Assembly (NCBI RefSeq): GCF_042648145.1
Contig: NZ_JBHRWV010000009.1
Coordinates: forward strand, 124,001 to 188,000
Origin: Salinicoccus sesuvii
GTDB lineage: Bacteria > Bacillota > Bacilli > Staphylococcales > Salinicoccaceae
DNA: 64,000 bases
Direction of reading: 5' to 3'
The position numbers and the translations under genes are program-made. This document shows positions 17,692 to 25,910 of this stretch, piece by piece. The stretch's first letter is position 1; each line of letters begins with the position of its first letter. Below the pieces are notes generated by a model. It worked only from the letters and a program-made list of their open reading frames with translations, searched no databases and was not told where the DNA came from.

Positions 17692-19002
17692 CTATAGAAT
17701 TATCCCTGCAACAAATCCCGCCATCAGAACTGGTATGTTTAGAAAGATGAAGGTAGGAACACAAGTGTCCCATATGTGGTCATGCTGGCCATCTGCGCCT
17801 AGGCCGGCTGTAGGCCCAAGAGTAGAATCGGATGCTGGAGATCCTGCATCTCCAAGCGCACCCGCTGTTCCTATGATGGCAATTATAGCTGGCAGGGATA
17901 ACCCCAGCTCCATACCCATTGGAACGAAGATACTCGCAATAATAGGAATTGTAGCGAAGGAAGAACCAATCCCCATCGTTACAATAAGACCGACCAGCAA
18001 CATTGAAGCGACAATCAATATTTTATTTCCTGCAAGCGTTTCTGCGATACCATCTACTAGAGGAGTGACATGTCCAGTCTCTGAAATAACACCGGCAAAA
18101 CCATTTGCCGCAAGCATGACAATGCCAATATAAGCCATCATTTTAATACCTGAGACCAGTTCATTGTCCAAACGCTTCCACTTAAATTGAAATGAAATAA
18201 AGAAAATCATAATACCAGCCAAAGCACCGAATATCATTGAATCGGTGAGTACTTGGACGCCAAAAGTCGCAATGATAGCCACTAGCGCAATTATAATGGT
18301 ACCAAAATTTGCTTCTGTCTCATTTACGGGACCGGAATCCTTCGTCTCATAAGTACGATGTTTTCTATAATAGAACAGCGCCAAAGCGAGCCCGACGACA
18401 AACCCGCTAGCAGGGATAACTAGAGCAGGGGCCACCTGGCCAAAAGTAATTTCTACTCCTGCCGATTCGAAACCATTAACAATTGTATTTTGGAAAATTT
18501 GTCCGAATCCGATTGGGAAAAGGACATATGGAAAAGTAAGACCAAAAGTGAGCACAATTGCGAGCAATCTCCGATCAAAGCCGAGTTCGTTCATCAGGCT
18601 GAGTAGTGGCGGAATCAGAATTGGAATAAATGCGATATGTATCGGGATGACGTTTTGACTCATGATCGACACCATAAGTAAAGCGGCAATAATAGACACT
18701 TTCGCTATGACTCTCGCTTTTTGGGATTCCTCCTTCTTCAACGCCCTGATAATGAATTGTACAAGCACTTCTGTAATGCCGCTATACGCAATCAAGGCTG
18801 CAAATCCTCCAAGGAGTGCATAGCTGAGTGCAATTTCTGCACCTCCTGTAATCCCATCGGTAAAAACACTAATCACTTCGCTATATTGCATACCTGCAAC
18901 CAGCCCACCAGAAAGTGCACCGATGAATAACGCGAGTACTACGTTCAATCTGAGTAGGCTGAGTGCAATCATTATAAGCACTGCTACGACCACTGCGTTC
19001 AT
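17692..19002 (-). CDS. Na+/H+ antiporter family protein
   Basis: A 436-residue polytopic membrane protein of the bacterial Na+/H+ antiporter family related to NhaC. A duplicated plan is visible, with GGFAALIAYSGITEVLVQF in the first half and GDAGSPASDSTLGPTAGLGADGQHDHIWDTC near the C-terminus. The acidic and serine-rich loop DAGSPASDS is typical of this family. Some members move organic substrates rather than Na+. AGGAGG lies 7 nt before the ATG at 19002. Monocistronic or first gene before the MATE exporter (54 bases downstream). Confidence 0.8.
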   Translation of the reverse strand: MNAVVVAVLIMIALSLLRLNVVLALFIGALSGGLVAGMQYSEVISVFTDGITGGAEIALSYALLGGFAALIAYSGITEVLVQFIIRALKKEESQKARVIAKVSIIAALLMVSIMSQNVIPIHIAFIPILIPPLLSLMNELGFDRRLLAIVLTFGLTFPYVLFPIGFGQIFQNTIVNGFESAGVEITFGQVAPALVIPASGFVVGLALALFYYRKHRTYETKDSGPVNETEANFGTIIIALVAIIATFGVQVLTDSMIFGALAGIMIFFISFQFKWKRLDNELVSGIKMMAYIGIVMLAANGFAGVISETGHVTPLVDGIAETLAGNKILIVASMLLVGLIVTMGIGSSFATIPIIASIFVPMGMELGLSLPAIIAIIGTAGALGDAGSPASDSTLGPTAGLGADGQHDHIWDTCVPTFIFLNIPVLMAGFVAGIIL

Positions 19003-19076
19003 ACTCATCCCTCCTCATTAGAATTTTACAATATTGCTATACTAAAGATTTTAATCGCATTTGTCAATGTTACTAT

Positions 19077-19100
19077 GTTTAGCATTACTTTAATGGGGAA
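19077..19100 (+). promoter_or_regulatory. Candidate sigma-B promoter
   Basis: GTTTAG at 19077-19082, a 12-base spacer, and GGGGAA at 19095-19100 resemble the sigma-B consensus GTTTAA-N12-15-GGGTAT. It lies 43 bases before a general stress protein gene, which fits. Confidence 0.55.
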
Positions 19101-19143
19101 AGCAATGTAATGTAATGCTAATCAACTCAGGAGGGATTTTAAC

Positions 19144-19494
19144 ATGAAACCATTCATCAAAGCGTACACTAATGACGAAACACTAAAAGACGATATTAAA
19201 AAATTAACATCAAAAGACATCAGTGCAGATGATATTTATGTCATCTCCCACGACAACGACCGTACTAAAAGAATTACCAAAGCCGCTGAAGTCAACACAA
19301 TTGGCGTAAGCGAATCAGGCGTTGCCGATACTGTCAAATCCACATTTGAAAAGCAAGGTGACACACTTCGTAAGCAACTTCAGAGTATCGGCTTTTCCGA
19401 AACAGAAGCTGAGAACTATGAGAGCGACATGGACGAAGGTAAAGTCTTCTTGATCGTAACAAATAATGGAGATGTCGGTCAGCATCTCGCATAA
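19144..19494 (+). CDS. General stress protein, YflT-like
   Basis: A 116-residue soluble protein of the general stress protein 17M/YflT family: MKPFIKAYTNDETLKDDIKKL at the start, then ISADDIYVISHDNDRTKRI, and DEGKVFLIVTN at the end. Members are induced by sigma-B in Bacillus, and their biochemical role is unknown. CAGGAGGG precedes the ATG. A sigma-B-like promoter is visible upstream and a strong terminator follows. Confidence 0.88.
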   Translation: MKPFIKAYTNDETLKDDIKKLTSKDISADDIYVISHDNDRTKRITKAAEVNTIGVSESGVADTVKSTFEKQGDTLRKQLQSIGFSETEAENYESDMDEGKVFLIVTNNGDVGQHLA

Positions 19495-19521
19495 ATAAAC
19501 CGCCCTTAGGGCGGTTTATTT
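19495..19521. terminator. Bidirectional terminator
   Basis: AATAAACCGCCC-TTA-GGGCGGTTTATT hairpin followed by TTATT, between the convergent stress protein and yeiH-like genes. Confidence 0.88.
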
Positions 19522-20505
19522 TATTACATATACGAACATGCCCAGCAGAATCGAAATTGCAAATATCAGAGCGAAAGGCTTCAAAGCTCGCCCTGCTACA
19601 TCTTTAATACTGATATTAAGCCCAAGGGCAATCATTGCCATCGTCAGAAGCAACGTGGTCAACTGTGAAATAAGCTCCATAACTTGGTCAGAAATTTCCA
19701 CATAGTTTCCTATTACGTAGCTGTTGGCAAGACTCATTAGCACGAACCCAATAAGGAAGTAGGGAAAGGCCACCTTGCTGGTACCCGTCCTATTTTCTTT
19801 ACGACGCATGTACCATATGAAGAAGAGACACAATGGAACGAGTAGAAATACCCTTGAGAGCTTAGCAAGGAGGGCAAAACTGAGTGCTTCTTCTCCGGCA
19901 GGTTCTGCAGCAAGCGCAACATGCGCTAGCTCATGCAGACTTAAACCAGACCATATGCCGTAAGCTACATCTTCTATAGGCAGGTACGGTCTAACCAGAA
20001 GATAGAATACGGAAAATACAGTTCCAAGTAGCGCAATGATGCCTACGCTGACAGCAGTATCCTCATCTTTTGCTTTGATGATTGGTGCGACTGCTGCAAT
20101 CGCTGCCGCACCACAGACCCCGGTACCTACTCCGAGAAGCATGGATAATGTCATATCCGCTTTGAATAGTTTCGCCAAAATATAGGACATAATTATTGCG
20201 AGCATAATAACAAATGAGGATTTTACAATTAGGGGCAGCCCCTCATTGAATACGACATCTATATTCAATTTTAAACCATATAATATGATAGCAGCACGCA
20301 GTAAGATCTTAGCTGAAAACTGTATACCATTTTTAAGCTTATGCGGGTAGCCGAAAAACTGTCTATAGAAAAAGGCGAGAGCAATAGCGGTCGCCAAAGG
20401 GCCAATGTAATTGAAAACCGGAAGCTGGGCAATGCCGAAACTGACGATTGCTATAAGCAAAGTAAACCCTATACCATAAAAAAACTGTAATCGATTGGAA
20501 TTCAT
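19516..20505 (-). CDS. YeiH-family putative sulfate/sulfite exporter
   Basis: A 329-residue membrane protein with about 10 helices, of the YeiH (Cons_hypoth698) family. GVGTGVCGAAAIAAVAP and GIWSGLSLHELAHVALAA are family hallmarks. The family is annotated as a putative sulfate exporter. It is divergent from a LysR gene, the arrangement of yeiH and yeiE in E. coli, where YeiE is sulfite-responsive. GGAGGG lies 7 nt before the ATG at 20505; an upstream ATG at 20520 lies on that site and is less likely. Confidence 0.87.
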   Translation of the reverse strand: MNSNRLQFFYGIGFTLLIAIVSFGIAQLPVFNYIGPLATAIALAFFYRQFFGYPHKLKNGIQFSAKILLRAAIILYGLKLNIDVVFNEGLPLIVKSSFVIMLAIIMSYILAKLFKADMTLSMLLGVGTGVCGAAAIAAVAPIIKAKDEDTAVSVGIIALLGTVFSVFYLLVRPYLPIEDVAYGIWSGLSLHELAHVALAAEPAGEEALSFALLAKLSRVFLLVPLCLFFIWYMRRKENRTGTSKVAFPYFLIGFVLMSLANSYVIGNYVEISDQVMELISQLTTLLLTMAMIALGLNISIKDVAGRALKPFALIFAISILLGMFVYVIK

Positions 20506-20540
20506 AGTGTATCCCTCCATCTATTATGATAGAAGGCTTC

Positions 20541-20578
20541 TTCACATAAGTGAAATAGTATATCATGATGTTAATCAT
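20541..20578. promoter_or_regulatory. Two dyads in the yeiH-yeiE intergenic region
   Basis: TTCAC-ATAA-GTGAA (20541-20554) and ATGAT-GTTA-ATCAT (20565-20578) are perfect inverted repeats 10 bases apart. They lie between the divergent exporter and LysR genes and are candidate LysR binding sites (T-N11-A type). Confidence 0.55.
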
Positions 20579-20604
20579 AACCTATTACTTATGGAGGTCG
20601 CATT

Positions 20605-21507
20605 TTGATAAACCAAGCTATTAAAGTTTTCGTGGCCGTTGTCGAGGAGAAAAGCTTTACAAAAGCAGCGCAACAACTGCATATGACACAGCCTGCAGTG
20701 TCTAGTTATATAAAGCAACTTGAAACAGAGCTTAATATTACATTGGTTGAACGTTCTACACGAGGAATCCGTATGAATCCAGCAGGGGATATCTACTATC
20801 ATCACGCTAAAGAAATGATAGCACTCGAAATGCGGATGCATCAATTGATCCTTGACCTACAAGAAGAAACAAAGGGACCTATCAAAATAGGTGCCAGTTA
20901 TACTTATGGCGAATATATACTGCCGTCTATGCTGGCATCACTTGTTGAGAAGTACCCTGGTGTCGTGCCTGAAGTGCAGATTAGCAATTCAGCAGCCATT
21001 ATGAATGGCATCAGATCTGCTACGCTTGATATTGGTATCATCGAAGATGAGATCCTCAACGCAAAAGTAAATATGACTCGACTACTCAAAGATGAGATGC
21101 ACGTGGTAGGGAATAAAGGATTCACTAATCGACCAACCCGTCAGTCCTTGGAGGAAGCAACTTGGCTGATCCGGGAAGAAGGTTCTGGGACAAGGAACTA
21201 TCAAGAGCAAGTATTCATCAATCTTAAAATTCAACCTAGGACCATCACCTTGAGCAGTACACAAGCAATCAAAAATGCTGTAGCAAGTGGAATGGGCATT
21301 TCACTGCTGTCGAAGCACACAATCCAGCATGAGCTCGAGACTGGTCTTCTGAAACGTATAAACTACGACAACACATCACTCGAAAGACATTTTTACTTAC
21401 TCACCCCTGATGTAAGGTTCCACTCAACCAGTACGCTCGCAATGCTGGATGTATTCAATAGCATTGCTATTGAGCACCATGAAGTTTCCCAACAATTTTT
21501 ATCATGA
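20605..21507 (+). CDS. LysR-family regulator, YeiE-like
   Basis: A 300-residue LysR-type regulator. The N-terminal winged helix reads KAAQQLHMTQPAVSSYIKQLE, and the rest is a periplasmic-binding-protein-like effector domain (from about residue 90, GPIKIGASYTYGEYILP). It starts at TTG with GGAGG 7 nt upstream. Its divergent partner is the YeiH-like exporter, so it probably controls that gene, perhaps in response to an oxyanion of sulfur. Its last six bases overlap the end of ykkD on the opposite strand. Confidence 0.88.
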   Translation: MINQAIKVFVAVVEEKSFTKAAQQLHMTQPAVSSYIKQLETELNITLVERSTRGIRMNPAGDIYYHHAKEMIALEMRMHQLILDLQEETKGPIKIGASYTYGEYILPSMLASLVEKYPGVVPEVQISNSAAIMNGIRSATLDIGIIEDEILNAKVNMTRLLKDEMHVVGNKGFTNRPTRQSLEEATWLIREEGSGTRNYQEQVFINLKIQPRTITLSSTQAIKNAVASGMGISLLSKHTIQHELETGLLKRINYDNTSLERHFYLLTPDVRFHSTSTLAMLDVFNSIAIEHHEVSQQFLS

Positions 21508-21819
21508 AATCAATTTTAGACCTACTACTGCACAAACAATAAGAAGAATAAACACTATTCGCTTCCAGTCTTTCGATTCTTCAAAAAAGACCATACCGAG
21601 TAGCGCGCCACCCGAGGCACCGATACCAGTCCATATCGCATACGCAGTACCCATCGGCAATACTTCTAGGGCGATTGCTAGGAACAAAAAGGAGAGCCCG
21701 AAACACATAAGCAACAAGAAAAGTGAAAAAATCGATTTATCTTTGTGAAGCTTATTGATTGAAAGCACTCCACATATTTCAAAAAGACCTGCTAGAAAAA
21801 GTGATATCCATGCCATCAC
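21502..21819 (-). CDS. ykkD: SMR guanidinium exporter subunit YkkD
   Basis: A 105-residue four-helix small multidrug resistance protein, the same length as B. subtilis YkkD. It carries the conserved Glu in helix 1 (LAGLFEICGV) and PMGTAYAIWTGIGASGGALLGMVFF. It overlaps the upstream SMR gene by 4 bases (ATGA type), indicating a heteromeric pair. The guanidine-I riboswitch upstream defines guanidinium as the likely substrate. Confidence 0.92.
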   Translation of the reverse strand: MMAWISLFLAGLFEICGVLSINKLHKDKSIFSLFLLLMCFGLSFLFLAIALEVLPMGTAYAIWTGIGASGGALLGMVFFEESKDWKRIVFILLIVCAVVGLKLIS

Positions 21820-22154
21820 GAAACCTCCCCTTCCGACTTCTCATCGGTCACTATCTTCAGACCAGCAACACCGACAAGTATCAGCACAATTAGCAGTATC
21901 TTAAGCGGAACGAATGGCGCGCCAAAAATAACAATTTCAGAAAGTACAGTTCCAAATGCACCTAAACCCACAAACACAGCGTAAACTGTACCAACTGGCA
22001 GATACCTGCCAGCGTCAATCATTAAATAGAAGCTGAGAACAATGGATATCAAAGTGAATATCCATTCATACCACTCGGTAGCATGGGTGAGACCAATTAC
22101 CCAACTCACTTCAAATATGCTTGCGATTAAGACTTTAAGCCATTGCTTCTTCAT
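21816..22154 (-). CDS. ykkC: SMR guanidinium exporter subunit YkkC
   Basis: A 112-residue four-helix SMR protein, the same length as B. subtilis YkkC, with SIFEVSWVIGL (helix 1 Glu) and LPVGTVYAVFVGLGAFGTVLSEIV. Together with ykkD it forms a two-gene operon for an H+-coupled exporter in the cytoplasmic membrane. AAAGGAGGATTTGT precedes the ATG. Transcription must pass the riboswitch terminator at 22174-22213. Confidence 0.92.
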   Translation of the reverse strand: MKKQWLKVLIASIFEVSWVIGLTHATEWYEWIFTLISIVLSFYLMIDAGRYLPVGTVYAVFVGLGAFGTVLSEIVIFGAPFVPLKILLIVLILVGVAGLKIVTDEKSEGEVS

Positions 22155-22173
22155 ACAAATCCTCCTTTAAAAT

Positions 22174-22213
22174 AAAAAGCCTGGGAGAGAATATCATTCT
22201 CTCCCAGGCTTTT
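22174..22213 (-). terminator. Riboswitch-controlled terminator of ykkCD
   Basis: A 17-bp perfect hairpin, AAAGCCTGGGAGAGAAT and its complement around a 3-base loop, followed on the minus strand by TTTTTATTTT. Its 5' arm overlaps the 3' part of the guanidine-I aptamer, so ligand binding should prevent it from forming. Confidence 0.9.
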
Positions 22214-22300
22214 GTCCCTCCGTGTCATGAAGCTGCTTCATGTGTCATCTCTCGGACCAGACCCATTATAAATGACGGAACCCTAGATAACTTTTTATAA
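22183..22300 (-). ncRNA. Guanidine-I riboswitch (ykkC RNA)
   Basis: On the minus strand the leader contains CTAGGGTTCCG, then GGTCTGGTCCGAGAGA, ACACGGAGGGA and AAAAGCCTGGGAGA in the order conserved in ykkC (guanidine-I) RNAs. It directly precedes ykkCD, the classic target. Aptamer ends are approximate. Guanidine binding should disrupt the overlapping terminator and turn the exporter on. Confidence 0.93.
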
Positions 22301-22310
22301 GATTACCTCT

Positions 22311-22339
22311 ATCATACGAGAAGCATGCTAAGTTTTCAA
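22311..22339 (-). promoter_or_regulatory. Sigma-A promoter of the ykkCD riboswitch transcript
   Basis: On the minus strand TTGAAA (22339-22334), 17 bases, TATGAT (22316-22311), just upstream of the aptamer. Confidence 0.7.
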
Positions 22340-22347
22340 TTAAAGCG

Positions 22348-22372
22348 GTGTGAAATGGCACTAATCGGGTAT
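22348..22372 (+). promoter_or_regulatory. Weak candidate sigma-B promoter
   Basis: GTGTGA, 13 bases, GGGTAT (22367-22372). The -10 is a perfect sigma-B match and the -35 matches 4 of 6. It lies 45 bases before the isochorismatase-like gene. A TATAAT-like element just downstream could instead serve sigma-A. Confidence 0.35.
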
Positions 22373-22417
22373 TTATATAATATATGCAAAAGTAATATAT
22401 TATAGGGAGTGTAGTAA

Positions 22418-22945
22418 ATGCTCATTGCCATAGATCTTCAAAATGATATTTTCGATAAAAATGGTTCCGGTTACGCAGAATCCACAGAAGCAGTACGGGA
22501 TGGTATTGAATCACGTATCCAACATGCCGTAGATCAGGGCGAGCCAGTCATCTATACGCAGAACTTCTACCCAGAGTTTGAACAGGAGTCACGTAGCCTT
22601 GAAAGCATACGTTTCGACGAAGCGATGTTTCCTCAATTTCGGGAGCTTCTTGAAACACACGGAGATAGATATGAAAAAACATTTTATGGTATACCCCCAG
22701 AGGAAGCCAGAAAGATACAGAAGAAATATGAAGATGATGTAGAAACTGATCGCACTATTGAATTCATTGGTGCAGAAACCAATGTATGTGTATTAGCAAA
22801 CATCATGGTTATACAGAATATATTTCCTCAAGCGAATATCACTCTAAATAGGGAGCTTATAGCCAGTACTAGTAAAGAACTTGGAGATAAGACCATCGAT
22901 GTTCTCTCTAATATGAATGTATTTATTATTGGAGACGGTAAGTAA
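22418..22945 (+). CDS. Isochorismatase-family cysteine hydrolase
   Basis: A 175-residue hydrolase with the family triad: Asp in AIDLQNDIF, Lys in YEKTFYG, and Cys in GAETNVCVLA. Members include nicotinamidases and other amidohydrolases; the metal-binding motif of classical nicotinamidase is not obvious, so I leave the substrate open. GGGAGTG precedes the ATG. It stands alone between the guanidine exporter unit and a convergent YkvI-like gene. Confidence 0.88.
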   Translation: MLIAIDLQNDIFDKNGSGYAESTEAVRDGIESRIQHAVDQGEPVIYTQNFYPEFEQESRSLESIRFDEAMFPQFRELLETHGDRYEKTFYGIPPEEARKIQKKYEDDVETDRTIEFIGAETNVCVLANIMVIQNIFPQANITLNRELIASTSKELGDKTIDVLSNMNVFIIGDGK

Positions 22946-22949
22946 TATA

Positions 22950-22980
22950 AAAATCACCTCATCGTTGAGGTGATTTTTTT
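22950..22980. terminator. Bidirectional terminator
   Basis: AAAATCACCTCA / TGAGGTGATTTT hairpin followed by TTTT, overlapping the end of the convergent YkvI-like gene. Confidence 0.8.
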
Positions 22981-24032
22981 GTTGAGACCAATTTCAACCA
23001 TTTCATCAGCATCGCAACACCAAGTATCAGTCCCACATATCCCATAACAGGATAGATTGTACCTACAAGATCTGCAAAACCGACAAAGCTTAGTATATAA
23101 CCGATGACGAGCGATACAGGGAGCATTATTTTGTAACGTCGACTGCCAGGATGGCTGAATCGATTCAAGAAGGGATAGAGCATGCCTACCGCTGTATTGT
23201 AGATGACCAACAACATTGCTACCGAGAGCAACAGCCCAAGTACCGGATGTATTTCATTAGCCAGAAGTAGCATCGGTAGCTCCACCGTGTTCACTTCATC
23301 CATCTGCGCCATTAGACCGTTATTGATTAGGAACATTAAGAGTATGATGATGATACTACCGATAATACCACCCCACCCAGCGACTTTCCTAGAGTCCGAT
23401 CGAGACCCCATCATAGTCAAGAAACTAAAAGCAACAGCAATAGTAAAACCACTATATGTAACGGCATTCCACCACCAAGGTCCCGGTGGTGTGGCTTCCG
23501 GGTTGGCATACTGATCCACTTCACTTAGTGGTAGAGAAGGATTCAGAAAGTTGACGATGGCAATGATGACGACAATCGCCAGTAGATAAGGCGTAATTGC
23601 ACCTAGTGCCAGTACAATACGATCGAAATCAAGATTCAGAGTAATAAATACAGCCAAGATTAATATCAATGAACCAATCCATGGAGATACACCGAAGCTT
23701 TCGTAGAATGTGGAACCAGCACCCGCAAACATAATAACCGCTACACCATAGAGGAAGAAAGAAAGTACAACATCAATGATGCGTCCAAAAGTCTTCCCGA
23801 ACATATTCAGCAAAGAATCAATGTATGATTCGGCCTTGATATCGAATCCAACATCTGCTGTCCACTTGCCCGTAAATAGTACCAGTAACCCCGAGAGAAG
23901 AACGGCGAAGATACTCACTGCTCCATTATTTGTGAAAAACTGCAATATTTCCTGACCTGTCGAGAAGCCTGCACCGACCACTACACCGGTGTAGGCGAAT
24001 CCTATTTTGAGGACTTGCTTCACATTGGACAC
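22959..24032 (-). CDS. YkvI-family membrane protein
   Basis: A 357-residue membrane protein with about 10 helices, similar to the YkvI family, a distant branch of the amino acid-polyamine transporters. The first helix reads GFAYTGVVVGAGFSTGQEILQFF, the family signature with a GAGFxxGQE motif. The transported substrate is unknown. I chose the GTG at 24032, 8 nt after a GGAG site, over an ATG at 24056 that lies upstream of that site. Confidence 0.8.
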   Translation of the reverse strand: MSNVKQVLKIGFAYTGVVVGAGFSTGQEILQFFTNNGAVSIFAVLLSGLLVLFTGKWTADVGFDIKAESYIDSLLNMFGKTFGRIIDVVLSFFLYGVAVIMFAGAGSTFYESFGVSPWIGSLILILAVFITLNLDFDRIVLALGAITPYLLAIVVIIAIVNFLNPSLPLSEVDQYANPEATPPGPWWWNAVTYSGFTIAVAFSFLTMMGSRSDSRKVAGWGGIIGSIIIILLMFLINNGLMAQMDEVNTVELPMLLLANEIHPVLGLLLSVAMLLVIYNTAVGMLYPFLNRFSHPGSRRYKIMLPVSLVIGYILSFVGFADLVGTIYPVMGYVGLILGVAMLMKWLKLVSTKKSPQR

Positions 24033-24124
24033 CTTGACCACTCCATAAATTTTCAAATTTTTGCTATGCAGTATCCATACTATACTTTGGGTGCTGCATT
24101 AGCAATTGGAAGAGAACTGAAGTT

Positions 24125-24376
24125 CTACTGGGAGCCTATGACGACCCGACTGTACATGTAGTCCGCTTCAGGTCTCTCTAGGCCATAATCTTTCATAAGC
24201 AAAATTATTATCTCCTCTTTCGATTTCCCTTCTTCTATATACTTTAAAATACCGTAATGCATCTCCTTCATACGATTACGATCGTCTATTCTTATCCTAG
24301 TCTGCACCAACATACGTCGACTGTAAATAAATAGTACGAATGTCACAAGCATAAGTAAAATAATAAAGACATCCAT
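24125..24376 (-). CDS. Small membrane-anchored protein of unknown function
   Basis: An 83-residue protein with one N-terminal membrane helix (about residues 2-18), then a basic segment and a soluble tail with KYIEEGKSKEEIIILLMKDYGLERPEADYMYS, a helical unit that resembles short tails seen in many Bacillota membrane proteins. AAGGTGAG precedes the ATG. I do not recognise a named family. Confidence 0.6.
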   Translation of the reverse strand: MDVFIILLMLVTFVLFIYSRRMLVQTRIRIDDRNRMKEMHYGILKYIEEGKSKEEIIILLMKDYGLERPEADYMYSRVVIGSQ

Positions 24377-24419
24377 CTATCTCACCTTCCCACTTGAAAA
24401 GTTGAAAAATTAAAAGTAT

Positions 24420-24449
24420 TTGACAAACTTACTTCCATCATAGTACCAT
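24420..24449 (+). promoter_or_regulatory. Promoter of the metY-metA transcript
   Basis: TTGACA (24420-24425), an 18-base spacer, TACCAT (24444-24449), about 20 bases before the SAM-I aptamer. Confidence 0.6.
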
Positions 24450-24469
24450 AGTTTTTAATTAAATAATTG

Positions 24470-24562
24470 CTTATCCAGAGTGGCGGAGGGAATGGCCCTA
24501 CGAAGCCCAGCAACCTTTTCAGTAAGGTGCTAAATCCAGCAGGTATTATCCTGAAAGATGAG
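24470..24562 (+). ncRNA. SAM-I riboswitch (S-box)
   Basis: The order of conserved elements is that of the S-box: CTTATCCAGAGTGGCGGAGGG, then GGCCCTACGAAGCCCAGCAACC, AAGGTGCTAAATCCAGCAG and CTGAAAGATGAG. P1 is formed by CTTATC and GATGAG. It controls metY-metA: high SAM should favour the downstream terminator. Confidence 0.97.
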
Positions 24563-24570
24563 TGACTCGC

Positions 24571-24606
24571 GAGTCTTCCTTTATCTTTGGGTAGGCTCTT
24601 TTTTTA
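24571..24606 (+). terminator. SAM-riboswitch terminator
   Basis: GAGTCT pairs with AGGCTC (one G-U pair) around a CC/GG extension and is followed by eight T residues. It lies 27 bases before the metY start and is the expected expression platform of the S-box. Confidence 0.85.
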
Positions 24607-24632
24607 TTAATCTGTTCTTGGAGGAATGTAAA

Positions 24633-25910
24633 ATGGCTAACAATCACCGTTTTGAAACAAGACAACTTCATGCTGGACAAGAAATTGATGGGACAACAAA
24701 TTCTCGAGCACTGCCTATTTACCAGACGACCTCCTATGTATTCGATGACACCAAACATGCTTCAGAATTATTCGGCTTGCAAGATAGCGGCAATATATAT
24801 ACGCGTATTATGAATCCTACAACGGCAGCCTTAGAGACCCGGGTAGCTGAACTTGAGGGTGGTGTCGCTGGCCTCGGTGTCGCTTCCGGCATGGCGGCCA
24901 TCACTTATGCCATACAGGTTTTAACCAACAGTGGAGATCACATCATTTCTACAACGAGTCTATATGGTGGCACACACACACTTTTCACCCATACCTTTAA
25001 AAAGTTCGGTATCGAAACATCCTTAGTCGATATTAAAAATCCGGAGAATGTTTCACGTGAAATCAGAGATAACACCAAAGCCATCTTCATTGAGACAATC
25101 GGTAACCCGGAAGGAAATGTTGCAGATATACAAGCACTTGCGGAGATTGCTGAAAAGAATGATATCCCTCTAATTGTTGATAATACTTTTGCTACACCTT
25201 ACCTGTGCCGACCAATTGAGCATGGCGCACACGTTGTAGTCCACTCTGCGACCAAGTTTCTCGGTGGACACGGCACTTCCATTGGCGGTGTAATTGTAGA
25301 TGGTGGCAATTTTAATTGGGACAACGGCAAGTTCCCAGGTCTTACTGAACCAGATGAATCCTATCACGGTCTGATATTTACTGAAGCGTTTGGGCCGGCA
25401 GCCTACGCTTTCAAAATAAGAACCACACTCCTCAGAGATACAGGAGCTGCTCTTTCGCCATTCAATTCATTCCTGCTAACACAAGGTATAGAAACATTAT
25501 CACTCCGGATGGAAAGACACGTAGAAAATGCAGAAAAGGTTGCTGCATTTCTCGAGCAGCATGAAAAAGTGGAATGGGTCGACTACGCCGGACTTGAGTC
25601 TAGTAGATATTATGCTGCTAAAGAGAAGTATCTTCCAAAAGGCGCCTCTTCGATATTTACTTTCGGTGTAAAAGGCGGCTATGAAGCAGGAAAGACATTC
25701 ATCGAAACTTTGGAGCTCTTCTCTTTACTTGCAAATGTAGGCGATGCCAAGTCTCTTGTCATACATCCAGCTTCCACTACACATTCGCAATTGAATGAGG
25801 AACAACAACTCGTAGGAGGCGTCAAACCGGAGACCATCAGATTATCTGTGGGTCTTGAGCATATCGACGATATTCTGGATGACCTTAAGAAAGGGCTGGA
25901 TGCAATCTAA
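24633..25910 (+). CDS. metY: O-acetylhomoserine sulfhydrylase
   Basis: A 425-residue PLP enzyme of the Cys/Met metabolism family. The PLP lysine is in VHSATKFLGGHGTSIGG, an H-G-T variant typical of O-acetylhomoserine aminocarboxypropyltransferases, whose long insert (DGGNFNWDNGKFPGLTEPDESYHG) is present and absent from MetI/MetC. It makes homocysteine directly from O-acetylhomoserine and sulfide. GGAGG lies 8 nt before the ATG at 24633; the frame is open upstream into the riboswitch but is not translated there. The stop overlaps the metA ATG by one base. Confidence 0.95.
   Translation: MANNHRFETRQLHAGQEIDGTTNSRALPIYQTTSYVFDDTKHASELFGLQDSGNIYTRIMNPTTAALETRVAELEGGVAGLGVASGMAAITYAIQVLTNSGDHIISTTSLYGGTHTLFTHTFKKFGIETSLVDIKNPENVSREIRDNTKAIFIETIGNPEGNVADIQALAEIAEKNDIPLIVDNTFATPYLCRPIEHGAHVVVHSATKFLGGHGTSIGGVIVDGGNFNWDNGKFPGLTEPDESYHGLIFTEAFGPAAYAFKIRTTLLRDTGAALSPFNSFLLTQGIETLSLRMERHVENAEKVAAFLEQHEKVEWVDYAGLESSRYYAAKEKYLPKGASSIFTFGVKGGYEAGKTFIETLELFSLLANVGDAKSLVIHPASTTHSQLNEEQQLVGGVKPETIRLSVGLEHIDDILDDLKKGLDAI
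25049..25064. promoter_or_regulatory. parS-like site inside metY (14 of 16)
   Basis: TGTTTCACGTGAAATC keeps the full 12-base palindromic core TTTCACGTGAAA of parS and matches the 16-base site at 14 positions. It lies within the metY coding sequence, so part of the match is constrained by the protein. Confidence 0.5.
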
